From Acanthosepion pharaonis (lineage: Eukaryota; Mollusca; Cephalopoda; Sepiida; Sepiidae), in the NCBI GenBank assembly GCA_903632075.3, contig CAHIKZ030003338.1:248001-312000 (forward strand): DNA of 64,000 nt, given 5' to 3'. Both the position numbers and the translations under genes were made by a program. The notes below the pieces were generated by a model. It ran no database searches, was not told the origin of the DNA, and saw nothing but the letters and a program-made list of their open reading frames with translations. Numbering within the stretch: position 1 is the stretch's first letter; every line of letters starts with the position of its first letter. This document shows, piece by piece, positions 33,301 through 47,745 of this stretch.

Positions 33301-36300
33301 ATAAATTAGAATATAGGAAGCCTGAGTGTCTTTACTTGCATCAGAGAGAGAGAGAGAGATTGCATAAAAATAGAATATAGGAGCCTAGGTGTCTTTATAG
33401 GGAATATAGGCCTGAGTGTCTTTACTTGCATCAGAGAGACTATAAATTAGAATATAGGAAGCCTAAGGTGTCTTTACTTGCATCAGAGAGAGACTATAAA
33501 TTAGAATAGCCTAGTGGAAGCTGTCTGAGTGTCTTTACTTGCATCAGAGAGAGACTATAAATTAGAATATAAATTAGAATATAGGAAGCCTGGGGGCCTT
33601 TTACTTGCATCAGAGAGACTATAAATTAGAATATAGGAAGCCTGAGGGTCTTTACTTGCATCAGAGAGAGAGACTATAAATTAGAATATAGGAAGCCTGA
33701 GTGTCTTTACTTGCATCAGAGAGAGACTATAAATTAGAATATAGAAGCCTGGTGTCTTTACTTGCATCAGGAAGCTATAAAATAAATGAGGGTGTCTTTA
33801 CTTGCATCAGAGAGAGACTATAAATTAGAATATAGGAAGCCTGAGAAATAGAGTGGCATCAAGAGTCTGAGTGTCTTTACTTGCATCAGAGAGAGACTAT
33901 AAATTAGAATAGAGGAAGCCTGAGTGTCTTTACTTGCATCAGAGAGAGACTGTCAATTAGAATATAGGAAGCCCGAGTGTCTTTACTTGCATCAGAGAGA
34001 CTATAAATTAGAATCAGAGAGAGACTATAAATTAGAATAGAGGAAGCCGGAGTGTCTTTACTTGCATCAGAGAGAGACTATAAATTAGAATATAGGAAGC
34101 CCGAGTGTCTTTACTTGCATCAGAGAGAGACTATAAATTAGAATATGGAAGCCTGGTGTCTTTTACTTGCATCAGAGAGAGAGACTATAAATTAGAATAT
34201 AGGAAGCCTGAGTGTCTTTACTTGCATCAGAGAGAGACTATAAATTAGAATATAGGAAGCCTGAGTGTCTTTACTTGCATCAGAGAGAGACTATAAATTA
34301 GAATATAGGAAGCCCGGAGTGTGCATCAGAGAGGAGAGACTATTTTACTTGCATCAGAGAGAGACTATAAATTAGAATATATGGGAAGCCTGAGGTGTCT
34401 TTACTTGCATCAAGGAGACATCAGAAGAGACTTTATAAGACTATGAATCTAGGAAGCCTGGTGAGAGAGAGACTATAAATTAGAATATAGGAAAGCCTGA
34501 GGGTCTTTACTTGCATCAGAGAGAGACTATAAATTAGAATATAGGAAGCCTGAGGGTCTTTACTTGCATCAGACTATAAATTAGAGAGAGACTATAAATT
34601 AGAATAAATTAGGGAAGCCTGGAGTGTCTTTACTTGCATCAGAGAGAGAGACTATAAATTAGAATATAGGAAGCCCTGAGTGTCTTTACTTGCATCAGAG
34701 AGAGACTATAAATTAGAATATAGGAAGCCTGAGTGTCTTTACTTGCATCAGAGAGAGACTATAAATTAGAAATATAGGAAGCCTGGAGTGTCTTTACTTG
34801 CATCAGAGAGAGAGACTATAAATTAGAATATAGGAAGCCTGAGTGTCTTTACTTGCATCAGAGAGAGAGACTATAAATTAGAATATAGGAAGCCTGAGTG
34901 TCTTTACTTGCATCAGAGAGAGAGACTATAAATTAGAATATAGGAAGCCTGAGTGTCAGAGAGAGAGACTATAAATTAGTCTTCTTTACTTGCATCAGAG
35001 AGAGACTATAAATTAGAATATGGGAAGCCTGAGTGTCTTTACTTGCATCAGAGAGAGACTATAAATTAGAACTATAAATTAGAGATATATAGGGAAGCCT
35101 GAGTGTCTTTACTTGCATCAGAGAGAGACTATAAATTAGAATATAGAAGCCTGAGTGTCTTTACTTGCATCAGAGAGAGACTATAAATTAGAATATAGGA
35201 AGCCAGACTATAAATTAGAATATAGGAAGGGTCTTTACTTGCATCAGAGAGAGACTATAAATTAGAATATAGGAAGCCTGAGTGTCTTTACTTGCATCAG
35301 AGAGAGACTAAATAAATATAGGAAGCCTGGTGTCTTTATGCATCAAATAAATTAGAAATAGGGAGTGTCTTTACTTGCATCAGACTATAAGAGACTATAA
35401 ATTAGACTTATCAGGAAGCTATAAATTAGAATATGGGAAGTGTCTTTACTTGCATCAGAGAGAGTTCTAAATTAGAATATAGGAAGCCTGAGTGTCTTTA
35501 CTTGCATCAGAGAGACTATTAATTAGAATATAGGGAAAGCCTGAGTAGAATATAAGAAGCCTGGGGTCTTTACTTGCATCAGAGAGAGACTATAAATTAG
35601 AATATAGGAAGCCTGAGTGTCTTTACTTGCATCAGAGAGAGATAAATTAGAAAAATTAGGCCTGAAGTGTCTTTACTTGCATCAGAGAGAGACTATAAAT
35701 TAGAATATAGGAAGCCTGAGTGTCTTTACTTGCATCAGAGAGAGACTATAAATTAGAATATAGGAAGCCTGAGTGTCTTACTTGCATCAGAGAGACTATA
35801 AATTAGAATATAGGAAGCCTGAGTGTCTTTTCAGAGAGAGACTATAAATTTGCATAGAGCACATCAGAGAGAGACTATAAATTAGAATATAGGAAGCCTG
35901 AGGGTCTTTGCCATGAGAGACTATAAATTAGAATATAGGAAACTGAAGGGTCTTTACTTGCATCAGAGAGAGACTATAAATTAGAATATGGGAAGCCTGA
36001 GTGTCTTTACTTGCATCAGAGAGACTATAAATTAGAATATAGGAAGCCTGGTGTCTTTACTTGCATCAGAGAGAGACTATAAATTAGAATATAGGAAGCC
36101 TGAGTGTCTTTACTTGCATCAGAGAGAGACTATAAATTAGAATATAAATTAGGAAGCCTGAGTGTCTTTACTTGCATCAGAGAGAGAGAGACTATAAATT
36201 AGAAACATAGGAAGCCTGAAGGTGTCTTTACTTGCATCAGAGAGAGACTATAAATTAGAATATAGGAAGCCTGAGTGTCTTTACTTGCATCAGAGAGAGA

Positions 36301-39300
36301 CTATAAATTAGAATATAGGAAGCCCTGAGTGTCTTTACTGGCATCAGAGAGAGGAATATAGGAAGCCTGAGTGTCTTTACTGTAAATTAGAATATGCATC
36401 GATCAGAGATAGGAAGCCTGACTTGCATCAGAGAGAGACTATAAATTAGAAATATAGGAAGCCTGAGTGTCTTTTACTTGCATCAGAGAGAGAGAGACTA
36501 TCAGAGAATTAGAATATAGGAAGCCTGAGTGTCTTTACTTGCATCAGAGAGACTATAAATTAGAATATAGGAAGCCTGGAGGGTCTTTACTTGCATCAGA
36601 GAGACTATAGAATTAGAATATAGGAACTTGCATCAGAGAGAGAGATGGCATCAGAGGGAGACTATAGAATTAGAATATAGGAAGCCTGAGTGTCTTTACT
36701 TGCATCAGAGAGACTATAAATTAGAATATAGGAAGCCTGAGTGTCTTTACTTGCATCAGAGAGAGAGAGACTATAAATTAGAATAGAGCCTGATTCTTTA
36801 CTTGCATCAGAGAGGAGACTATAGAGACTATAAATTAGACTATAAATTAGAATATAGGAAGCCTTTACTTGCATCAGAGAGAGACTATAAATTAGAATAT
36901 AGGAAGCCTGAGTGTCTTTACTTGCATCAGAGAGAGAGACTATAAATTAGAATATAGGAAGCCTGAGTGTCTTTACTTGCATCAGAGAGACTATAAATTA
37001 GAATATAGGAAGCCTGAGTGTCTTTACTTGCATCAGAGAGAGAGAGATTATAAACAGAATAGATTCTTTACTAGTAGACTATAAATTAGAATATATGGAA
37101 GCCTGAGGTCTTTGCTTGCATCAGAGAGAGACTATAAATTAGAATATAGGAAGCCTGAGTGTCTTTACTTGCATCAGAGAGACTATAAATTAGAATATGG
37201 GAAGCCTGAGTGTCTTTACTTGCATCAGAGAGAGAGACTATAAATTAGAATATAGGAAGCCTGAGTGTCTTTTACTATAAATTAGAGAGAGAGTATCTTT
37301 AAAAAAAAAAAATTAGAATATAGGAAGCCTGAGTGTCTTTACTTGCATCAGAGAGACTATAAATTAGAATATAGGAAGCCTGAGAGTGTCTTTTTTGAAG
37401 CCCATCTTTACAGTGAGAGAGACTATAAATTAGAATATAGGAAGCCTGAGGGGTCTTTACTTGCATCAGAGAGAGAGACTATAAATTAGAATATAGGAAG
37501 CCTGAGTGTCTTTACTTGCATCAGAGAGAGACTATAAATTAGAATATAGGAAGCCTGGGGTGTCTTTACTTGCATCAGACTATAAATTAGAATATAGAGT
37601 GTCTTTACTTGCATCAGAGACTATAAATTAGAATATAGGAAGCTGAGTGTCTTTACTTGCATCAGAGAGACTATAAATTAGAATATAGGAAGCCTGGAGT
37701 GTCTTTACTTTCAGAGAGACATCAGAGTCTTTACACATCAGAGACTATAAATTAGAATAGGGGTCTTTACTTGGAGAGACCTGAGGGTCTTTACTTGCAT
37801 CAGAGAGAGACTATAAATTAGAATATAGGAAGCCTGAGTGTCTTTACTTGCATGTGAGAGAGAGACTATAAATTAGAATATAGGAAGCCTGAGTGTCTTT
37901 ACTTGCATCAGAGAGAGACTATAAATTAGAATATAGGAAGCCTGAGTGTCTTTACTTGCATCAGAGAGAGAGACTATAAATTAGAAATAGGAAGCCTGAG
38001 ACTATAAATTAGAATATAGGAAGCCTGAGTGTCTTTACTTGCATCAGAGAGAGACTACATAAATTAGAATATAGGAAGCCTGAGTGTCTTTCTTGCATCA
38101 GAGAGACTATAAATTTTACTTGTCTTTACTTGCATCAGAGAGACTATAAATTAGAATCAGAGAAGAACTATGATTAGAATATCTTTACTTGCATCAGAGA
38201 GAGAGAGACTATAAATTAGAATATAGGAAGCCTGAGTGTCTTACTTGCATCAGAGAGAGACTATAAATTAGAATATTTATCAGAGAGACTATAATTAGAA
38301 TATAGGAAGCCTGAGTGTCTTTACTTGCATCAGAGAGAGAGACTATAAATTAGAATATAGGAAGCCTGAGGGTCTTTACTTGCATCAGAGAGAGACTATA
38401 AATTAGAATATAGGAAGCCTGAGTGTCTTTACTTGCATCAGAGAGAGACTATAAATTAGAATATTGGAAGCCTGAGTGTCTTTACTTGCATCAGAGAGAG
38501 ACTATAAATTAGAATATAGGAAGCCTGAGTGTCTTTACTTGCATCAGAGAGAGACTATAAATTAAATATAGGAAGCCTGAGGTCTTTACTTCATCAGAGA
38601 GAGACTATAAATTAGAATATACAAACCTGGGGTCTTTCCTTGCATCAGAGAGAGACTATAAATTAGAAATAGGAAGCCTGAGTGTCTTTACTTGCATCAG
38701 AGAGAGAGAGAGGATTCTTTACTTGCATCAGAGAGAGAGACTATAAATTAGAATATAGGAAGCCTGAGGTGTCTTTACTTGCATCAGAGAGAGACTATAA
38801 ATTAGAATATAGGAAGCCTGTCTTTACTTGCATCAGAGAGAGACTATAAATTAGAATAAGGAAGCCTGAGTGTCTTTACTTGCATCAGAGAGAGACTATA
38901 AATTAGAATATAGGAAGCCTGAGTGTCTTTACTTGCATCAGAGAGAGACTATAAATTAGAATATAGGAAGCCTGAGTGTCTTTACTTGCATCAGAGAGAG
39001 ACTATAAATTAGAATATGGAAGCCTGAGTGTCTTTACTTGCATCAGAGAGAGAGACTATAAATTAGAATATAGGAAGCCTGGTGTCTTTACTTGCATCAG
39101 AGAGAGACTATAAATTAGAATAGGAAGCCTGAGTGTCTTTACTTGCATCAGAGACTTGAGAGACTATAAATTAGAATATAGGAAGCCTGAGTGTCTTTAC
39201 TTGCATCAGAGAGAGACTATAAATTAGAATATGGGAAGCCTGAGGGTCTTTACTTGCATCAGAGAGAGAGACTATAAATTAGAATATAGGCCTGAGTGTC

Positions 39301-41626
39301 TTTACTGGCATCAGAGAGAGACTATAAATTAGAATATAGGAAACCTGAGTGTCTTTACTGGCATCAGAGAGAGACTATAAATTAGAATATAGGAAGCCTG
39401 GTGTCTTTACTTGCATCAGAGAGAGACTATAAATTTCAGGGGAATACAGGAAGCCTGAGTGTCTTTACTTGCATCAGAGAGACTATAAATTAGAATATAG
39501 GAAGCCTGAGTGTCTTTACTTGCATCAGAGAGACTATAAATTAGAATATAGGAAGCCTGAGTGTCTTTACTTGCATCAGAGAGAGACTATAAATTAGAAT
39601 ATAGGGTGCCTGAGGGTCTTTACTTGCATCAGAGACTATAAATTAGAATATAGGAAAGAGTGACTATAAATTAGAATATAGGAAGCCTGAGTGTCTTTAC
39701 TTGCATCAGAGAGCATCAGACTACTATAAATTAGAAATTACAAGGTTTGAATGTCTTTACTTGCATCAGAGAGAGAGACTATAAATTAGAATATAGGGAA
39801 GCCTGAGTGTCTTTACTTGCATCAGAGAGAGAGAGACTATAAATTAAATATAGGAAGCCTGAGTGTCTTTACTTGCATCTGGAGAGAGAGACTATAAATT
39901 AGAATATAGGAAGCTGGAATTGTCTTTACTTGCATCAGAGAGAGACTACTTATAAATTAGAATATAGGAAGTTACGAGTGTCTTTACTTGCATCAGAGAG
40001 AGAGAGAGACTATAAATTAGAATATAGGAAGCCTGAGGGTCTCTTTTTTTTACTTGCATCAGAGAGAGACTATAAATTAGAATATACAAAGCCTGAGTGT
40101 CTTTACTTGCATCAGAGAGAGAGACTATAAATTAGAATATAGGAAGCCTGAGTGTCTTTACTTTGCATCAGAGAGACTATAAAATTAGAATATAGGAAGC
40201 CTGAGGGTGTCTATAAATTAGAATATAGCCTTGCACAGAGAGAGACTATAAATTAAAATATAGGAAGCCTGGAGTGTCTTTACTCTGCATCAGAGAGAGA
40301 CTATAAATTAGAAACAGGAAGCCTGAGTGTGTCTTTACTTGCATCAGAGAGAGAGAGAGAGGGTCTTCCTTGCATCAGAGACTAAATTAGAATATAGGAA
40401 GCCTGAGGTCTTTACTTGCATCAGAGAGAGAGACTATAAATTACAAATTATAGGAAGCCTGAGGACTACTTGCATCAGAGAGAGACTATAAATTAGAAAT
40501 ATAGGAAGCCTGAGGTCTTTACTTGCATCAGAGAGAGAGACTATAAATTAGAACATAGGAAGCATGAGTGTCTTCTATCGGGTAATTGGAAGAGAGAGAT
40601 TTGCAAATTAGAAATAGAAGCCTGAGCGTCTTTACTGCACCAGAGAGAGAGACTACAACCAGAACATAGGGCCTGAGGGTCTTTACTTGCACCAGAGAGA
40701 GACTCAAATTAGAATATAGGTGTCTGAGTGTCTTTGTACTTGCACCAGAGAGAGAGACTATAAATTAGGAATACAGGAAGCCTGAGTGTCTTTACTTCGG
40801 CATCAGAGAGAGAGAGAGACTATAAATTAGAATATAGGAAGCCTCCAGGTGTCTTCTTGCATCAGAGAGAGAGACTATAAATTAGAAATATGAAGCCTGA
40901 GGTCTTTACTTGCATCAGAGAGAGACTACCTAAATTGGAATATAGGAAGCCCTGAGTGTCTTACACTTGCATCAGAGAGAGAGAACTATAAATTAGAATA
41001 TAGGGGGCCTGAGTGTCTTTACCTGCATCAGAGAGAGACTATAAATTGGGGAAATAGGAAGCCTGAGTGTCTTTACTTGCATCAGGAGAGAGACTATAAA
41101 TTAGAATATAGTGGAAGCCTGGTGTCTTTACTTGCATCAGAGAGAGAGACTGTAAATTAGAATACAGGAAGCCTGAGTGTCTTTTTACTTGTATCCCAGA
41201 GAGACTATAAATTAGAATATAGGGAAGCCTGGAGTGTCTTTACTTCAAAATTGGGAGAGAGACTATAAATTAGAATAGAAGCCTGGGTGCCTTTACTTGC
41301 ATCAGAGAGAGACTATATAATTAGAAATATAGGGAAGCCTGAGGGTCTTACTCTTGCATCAGAGAGAGACCATAAATTAAGATAGAAGCCTGAGTGTCTT
41401 TTCTGTAATCAGAGAGACTATAGTAAATTAGAATATAGGAAGTCGAGGGGTTTACTTGCATCAGAGAGAGAGAGGATTATAAAATAGAACATAGGGAAGC
41501 CTGAGTGTCTTTCTTGTATCAGAGAGAGAGACTACAAATATAAAGAAATACAGGGAAGACTATAAATTGTATAGGAAGCCTAGGTATCTTTACTTGCATC
41601 AGAGAGAGACTAAATAAATTAGGAAG
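21331..41626. repeat. Spacer-free satellite core of about 20 kb
   Basis: No spacer word of any length was found between the relic at about 21300 and the spacer at 41627. Units show linked variants: an AGAATAGAGG unit followed by a CTGTAAATTAG...CCCGAG unit at about 21.92-21.98 kb and 33.91-33.98 kb. Indels and chimeric units become more frequent to the right; 40560-41620 is the worst part, with CACCAGAG and AGAACATAGG variants. Confidence 0.85.
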
Positions 41627-42088
41627 TTTGAATGCTTGCCCTTTACTGCACCAGAGAGAGACTGAAACCAGAAATATAGTACAATTTAATAATTTTAATC
41701 TTTTTAATTGCACCAGAGAGACTTTAAACTTTAGAAATATATTAAGCATCAATTGGAATGATTGTCAATTTGTATTTACTAATCAGATCAAAAGACAAAT
41801 TCCAGAAAAAAATTTTTAGTTTTTTTTCTGCATGTCTAAACCTGCAATTTTGTAGAGAGACTATCTAAATCATATAATAGAAAGGAAGCCTAAGTAAAAT
41901 TTTTTACTGCATTTCATCAGAGAGAGACTATAAATTAAAAATAAAGGAATGCCTGAGTTTCTTACTTAAGTCTTGCATCAGAGATTATATATATATAAAC
42001 TATATATATATAGGATATATATATAATCTTTACTAGAGTGAGAGAGATAAAACTCTATTTAATTATAAATTAGAAAAGCATTTTATAG
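41627..42088. repeat. Spacer S5
   Basis: It starts TTTGAATGCTTGCCCTTTAC and contains TTTACTAATCAGATCAAAAG, TTTTTTCTGCATGTCTAAACC, a broken TA run at 41980-42025 and AAACTCTATTTAATTATAAA. Satellite fragments are inserted at 41650-41740 and 41900-41975. Confidence 0.75.
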
Positions 42089-43590
42089 GAGCCTGTCTTT
42101 ACTTGCATCAGAGAGAGACTATAAATTAGAATATAGGAAGCCTGAGTGTCTTTACTTGCATCAGAGAGAGACTATAAATTAGAATAGAGGAAGCCTGAGT
42201 GTCTTTACTTGCATCAGAGAGAGACTGTAAATTAGAATATAGGAAGCCCGAGTGTCTTTACTTGCATCAGAGAGAGACTATAAATTAGAATATAGGAAGC
42301 CTGAGTGTCTTTACTTGCATCAGAGAGAGACTATAAATTAGAATATAGGAAGCCTGAGTGTCTTTACTTGCATCAGAGAGAGACTATAAATTAGAATATA
42401 GGAAGCCTGAGTGTCTTTACTTGCATCAGAGAGAGAGACTATAAATTAGAATATAGGAAGCCTGAGTGTCTTTACTTGCATCAGAGAGAGAGACTATAAA
42501 TTAGAATATAGGAAGCCTGAGTGTCTTTACTTGCATCAGAGAGAGACTATAAATTAGAATATAGGAAGCCTGAGTGTCTTTACTTGCATCAGAGAGACTA
42601 TAAATTAGAATATAGGAAGCCTGAGTGTCTTTACTAAATAAATCAGAGAGAGACTATAAATTAGAATATAGGAAGGAAGCATCAGAGAGAGAGACTATAA
42701 ATTAGAATATAGGAAGCCTGAGTGTCTTTACTTGCATCAGAGAGAGAGACTATAAATTAGAATATAGGAAGCCTGAGTGTCTTTACTTGCATCAGAGAGA
42801 GAGAGACTATAAATTAGAATATAGGAAGCCTGAGTGTCTTTACTTGCATCAGAGAGAGAGACTATAAATTAGAATATAGGAAGCCTGAGTGTCTTTACTT
42901 GCATCAGAGAGAGACTATAAATTAGAATATAGGAAGCCTGAGTGTCTTTACTTGCATCAGAGAGAGACTATTAATTAGAATATAGGAAGCCCATGAGAGA
43001 GACTTACTTGCATGGGAGAGAGACTATAAATTAGAATATAGGAAGCCTGAGTGTCTTTACTTGCATCAGAGAGAGACTATAAATTAGAATATAGGAAGCC
43101 TGAGTGTGTTTACTTGCATCAGAGAGAGACTATAAATTAAATTAGGGAATATAGGAGAGACTATAAATTAGAATATAGGAAGCCTTGTCTTTACTTGCAT
43201 CAGAGAGAGACTATAAATTAGAATATAGGAAGCCTGAGTGTCTTTACTTGCATCAGAGAGAGAGACTATAAATTAGAATATAGGAAGCCTGGAGTGTCTT
43301 TACTTGCATCAGAGAGAGAGACTATAAATTAGAATATAGGAAGCCTGAGTGTCTTTACTTGCATCAGAGAGAGACTATAAATTAGAATATAGGAAGCCTG
43401 AGTGTTTTCTTTCAGAGACTATAAATTAGAATATAGGAAGCCTGAGTGTCAGAGAGAGAGACTATAAATTAGAATATAGGAAGCCTGAGTGTCTTTACTT
43501 GCATCAGAGAGAGACTATAAATTAGAATATAGGAAGCCTGGAGTGTCTTTACTTGCATCAGAGAGAGACTATAAATTAGAATACAACAAA
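42089..43590. repeat. Satellite block between S5 and S6
   Basis: Well-preserved units. At 42183-42260 it repeats the AGAATAGAGG then CTGTAAATTAG...CCCGAG pair seen at 21.92 kb. Confidence 0.85.
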
Positions 43591-43995
43591 GCCTAATTTT
43601 AATTTTAATAGTTTTTATAAGTTTGTCTTTTATTCCAAATTAATTTTGCACAGTTAGGAGATAGATTAATTAAAAATTAGAAATAAATCAAAAAAAATTG
43701 AGCACAGTATTTTAAAAATTTTGAATTTTTCTGCGTCAGAGAGACCAATTTTTTGTAAATGGCTATCGCATCAATATCAGGAAGCCTGATTCAAAATTTC
43801 TTGAAATTTCTATTTCATCAGATTAAGAGGAGACTATAAAATCAGGGAACCTACAGGTGCGATCATTCTGAGTCTTCCTTAAATTGACCATGAGAGAGAG
43901 AGACTATAAATGTATAGGATATATATATAGGAATCTGCATTAGCTGAAGGGTAAAACTCTTTAAATTGAAAAGCTTAGTACAACTAAACTGAAGG
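43591..43995. repeat. Spacer S6, lacking its first part
   Basis: It begins inside the CCTAATTTTAATTTTAATAG stutter and continues through AGTTTTTATAAG, CACAGTATTTTAAAAA, AATTTTTTGTAAATGGCTATC, a short TA run and TTGAAAAGCTTAGTACAACT. The opening TTTGAATGTC and CCTGGTGATTTTT segment is missing. Confidence 0.75.
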
Positions 43996-45146
43996 ACAGA
44001 CTATAAATTAGGAATATAGGAAGCCTGAGTGTCCTTTACTTGCATCCAGAGAGACTATAAATTAGAAATACAGGGAGAGACTATGAGTGTCTTACTTGCA
44101 TCAGAGAGAGACTATAAATTAGAATATAGGAAGCCTGGAGTGTCTCAACACTTGCACCAGAGAGAGACTATAAATTAGAATATGAGCCAGGTCTAAGCCA
44201 GAGAGACCTCAAATTAGTCTTGCTACTTGCATCAGAGAGAGAGACTAAAATTAGAAATATTGGAAGCCTGGAGGTCTTTACTTGCATCAGAGAGAGAGAC
44301 TATAAATTAGAATATAGGAAGCCTGAGTGTCTTTACTTGCATCAGAGAGAGACTATAAATTAGAATATAGGAAGCCTGAGTGTCTTTACTTGCATCAGAG
44401 AGAGAGACTATAAATTAGAATATAGGAAGCCTGAGTGTCTTTACTTGCATCAGAGAGAGACTATAAATTAGAATATAGGAAGAGAGAGTGTCTTAACTTG
44501 AGGAGAGAGATTAGAATAAAGGTCTTTACTTGCATCAGAGAGAGACTATAAATTAGAATATAGGAAGCCTGAGTGTCTTTACTTGCATCAGGAAGAGACT
44601 ATAAATTAGAATAGAAGGAAGCTTGGGAGTCTTTACTTGCATCAGAGAGAGACTATAAATTAGAATATAGGGAAGCCTGAGTGTCTTGCATCAGAGAGAG
44701 ACTATAAATTAGAATATGCAGTGTCTTTACTTGCATCAGAGAGAGAGACTATAAATTAGAATATAGGAAGCCTGAGTGTCTATTTACTGCATCAGAGAGA
44801 CCATAAATTAGACTTGCATCAGGGACTATAAATTAGAATATGAGGGTCTCTACTGGCATCAGAGAGAGACTATAAATTAGAATATAGGAAAGCCCGAGGG
44901 TGTTTACTTGCATGTGAGAGAGACTATAAATTAGGGAATACAGGAAGCCCTGGTGTCTTACTTGCATCAGAGAGAGACTATAAAATTTGGAAATGGGAAG
45001 CCTGAGTGTCTTTTCTTGTATCAGAGAGAGACTATAATTGGGGAATATAGGTAGCTGGAGTGTCTACTGGCATCAGAGAGACTATAAATTAGAATATAGG
45101 AAGCCTGAGGTCTCTTTACTTGCATCAGAGAGAGTTAGAATATAAA
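43996..45146. repeat. Satellite block between S6 and S7
   Basis: A noisy block. It ends with the variant series TTTTCTTGTATCAG (45011), ACTGGCATCAG (45066), ACTTGCATCAG and then the spacer, the same series as before S3. Confidence 0.8.
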
Positions 45147-45722
45147 TTTGAATGGCTTTAAGCTTTTGAAGATGAAATTTTACATTTGTCTTCAGAAAGA
45201 TAAAACTTAATACTAATTTTTAATTTTAGGAATTTTAATACTAATTTTAATTTTAATAGTTTTATAAGAGAGACTTTTAAAATTCAAATTAAGGATCAGT
45301 TAGGAGGAAGTTATTAAGTAAAACTGTTTTACTAATCATAAATCAAAGAGAAATTCAGCAAGCACAGTATTTTAAGGGAAGCAATTTTTTTTCCGTATTA
45401 TAAACCTGCAATTTTTAAATAGCTATCCATACATCATATCTGAAAATAAAAAATTATTTAAAATTTGTTGGAAATTTTCTAACATTTCATGTAAGTGAGA
45501 GACTAAGTCTATAAAGCCAAAAGGAAGGGAAGCCAAGTGATTCTGACTCAGGCATCAGAGAGAGAGACTATAATTATATGTATATATGGAATGTCTTTTA
45601 TTTGCAGTCAGAGAGAGAGATAAAACTCTATTTAATTATAATTGAAGTTCTGAGGTCTTTACTGAAATCAGAGAATTTAAAAATAATAGAAATTTTTTTT
45701 TTTTAACTTTTTTTTTCTTGAA
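45147..45722. repeat. Spacer S7
   Basis: Nearly complete and collinear with S1: TTTGAATGGCTTTA, GAAATTTTACATTTGTCTTC, a TAATACTAATTTT stutter, TCAGCAAGCACAGTATTTTA, AAATTTGTTGGAAATTTTC, a short TA run, AACTCTATTTAATTAT, and a T-run before CTTGAATCAG. It is about 130 bp shorter than S1. Confidence 0.85.
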
Positions 45723-47745
45723 TCAGAGAGAGACTATAATTAGAAACATATGGGAAGCCTGAGTGTGTCTTTACCTGCGTCAGAGAGAGAGACTATAAAA
45801 TTAGAATATAGGAAACTGATGTCTTTACTTGCATCAGAGAGAGACTATAAATTAGGGAATATAGGAAGCCTGGAGGTGTCTTCTTGCATCAGAGGGAGAC
45901 TATAAATTAGGAATACTAGGAAGCCCTGAGGGTCTAACTTGCATCAGAGAGAGACTATAAATTAGAATGCAGAGCTGAGTGTCTTTACTTGCATCAGAGA
46001 GAGACCATAAAATTAGAATATGGGAAGCCTGGAGTGTCTTACTTGCATCAGAGAGAGAGACTATAATTAGAATATAGGAAGCCTGAGTGTCTTTACTTGC
46101 ACAGAGAGAGACTATAAATTGAAATATAGGAAGCCTGAGGGTCTTTATCAATTGTGGAGAGAGACTATAAATTAGAATATAGAAATATAGATCAGAGACT
46201 ATAAATATAAAAGGAAGCCTGAGTGTCTTTACTGCATCAGAGAGAGACTATAAATTAGAATATAGGAAGCCTGAATGTCTTTACTTGCATCAGAAAGAGA
46301 CTATAAATTAGAATACAGGAAACCTGGTGTTCATACTTGCATCAGAGAGAGACTATAAATTAGAATAAAGGAAGCCTGAGTGTCTTTACTTGCATCAGAG
46401 AGAGACTATAAATTAGAATATAGGAAGCCTGAGTGTCTTTACTTGCATCAGAGGGACTATAAATTAGAATATAGGAAGCCTGAGGGTCTTTACTTGCATC
46501 AGAGAGAGACTATAAATTAGAATATAGGAAGCCTAAGGTGTCTTTACTTGCATCAGAGAGAGAATATTAAATTAGAAGCCTAGTGAAGACTATAAATTAG
46601 AATGTCCTAGGTGTCTTTACTTGCATCAGAGAGAGACTATAAATTAGAATATAGGAACCTGAGTGTCTTTTACTTGCATCAGAGAGAGAGACTATAAATT
46701 AGAATATAGGAAGCCTGAGGGTCTTTACTTGCATCAGAGAGAGACTATAAATTAGAATATAGGAAGCCTTGAGTGTCTTTACTTGCATCAGAGAGAGAGA
46801 CTATAAATTAGAATATAGGAAGCCTGGTGTCTTTAGCATCAGAGACTATAAATTAGAATATGGGAAGCCCTGAGTGTCTTTACTTGCATCAGAGAGAGAG
46901 ACTATAAATTAGAATATAGGAAGCCTGAGTGTCTTTACTTGCATCAGAGAGAGACTATAAATTAGAATATAGGAAGCCTGGAGTGTCTTTACTTGCATCA
47001 GAGAGAGACTATAAATTAGAATATAGGAAGCCTGAGTGTCTTTACTTGCATGGGGAGAGAGACTATAAATTAGAATATAGGAAGCCTGAGTGTCTTTACT
47101 TGCATCAGAGAGAGACTATAAATTAGAATATAGGGAAGCCCTGAGTGTCTTTACTTGCATCAGAGAGAGACTATAAATTAGAATATAGGAAGCCTGGTGT
47201 CTTCTTGCATCAGAGACTATAAATTGAAATATAGGAAGCCTTGCATGCAGATCAGAGAGACTATAAATTAGAATATAGGAAGCCTGAGTGTCTTTACTTG
47301 CATCAGAGAGAGACTATAAATTAGAATATAGGAAGCCTGGAGTGTCTTTACTTGCACTTTGAGAGAGGGGACTATAAATTAGAACATAGGAAGCCTGAGT
47401 GTCTTTTCTTGCATCAGAGAGACTATAAAATTAGAATATAGGAAGCCTGAGTTGTCTTTACTTGCATCAGAGAGAGACTATAAATTAGAATATAGGAAGC
47501 CCGAAAGTGTCTATACTTGCATCAGAAAGAGACTATAAATTAGAATATAGAAGCCTGAGTGTCTTTCTGTATCAGAGAGAGAGAGACTATAAATTAGAAT
47601 ATAGGAAGCCTGAGTGTCTTTACTTGCATCAGAGAGAGACTATAAATTAGAATATAGGAAGCCTGAGTGTCTTTACTTGCATCAGAGAGAGGACTATAAA
47701 TTAGAATAAATGAGTCTTTAATATAGAGAAGATTTAAATTAGAAT
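45723..47745. repeat. Satellite block between S7 and S8
   Basis: It contains GTGTTCATACTTGCATCAG at 46329 followed by an AATAAAGG unit, a pair repeated after S10 near 55976. It ends with the CAGAAAGAGAC (47523) and TTTCTGTATCAG (47563) variants just before S8. Confidence 0.8.
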
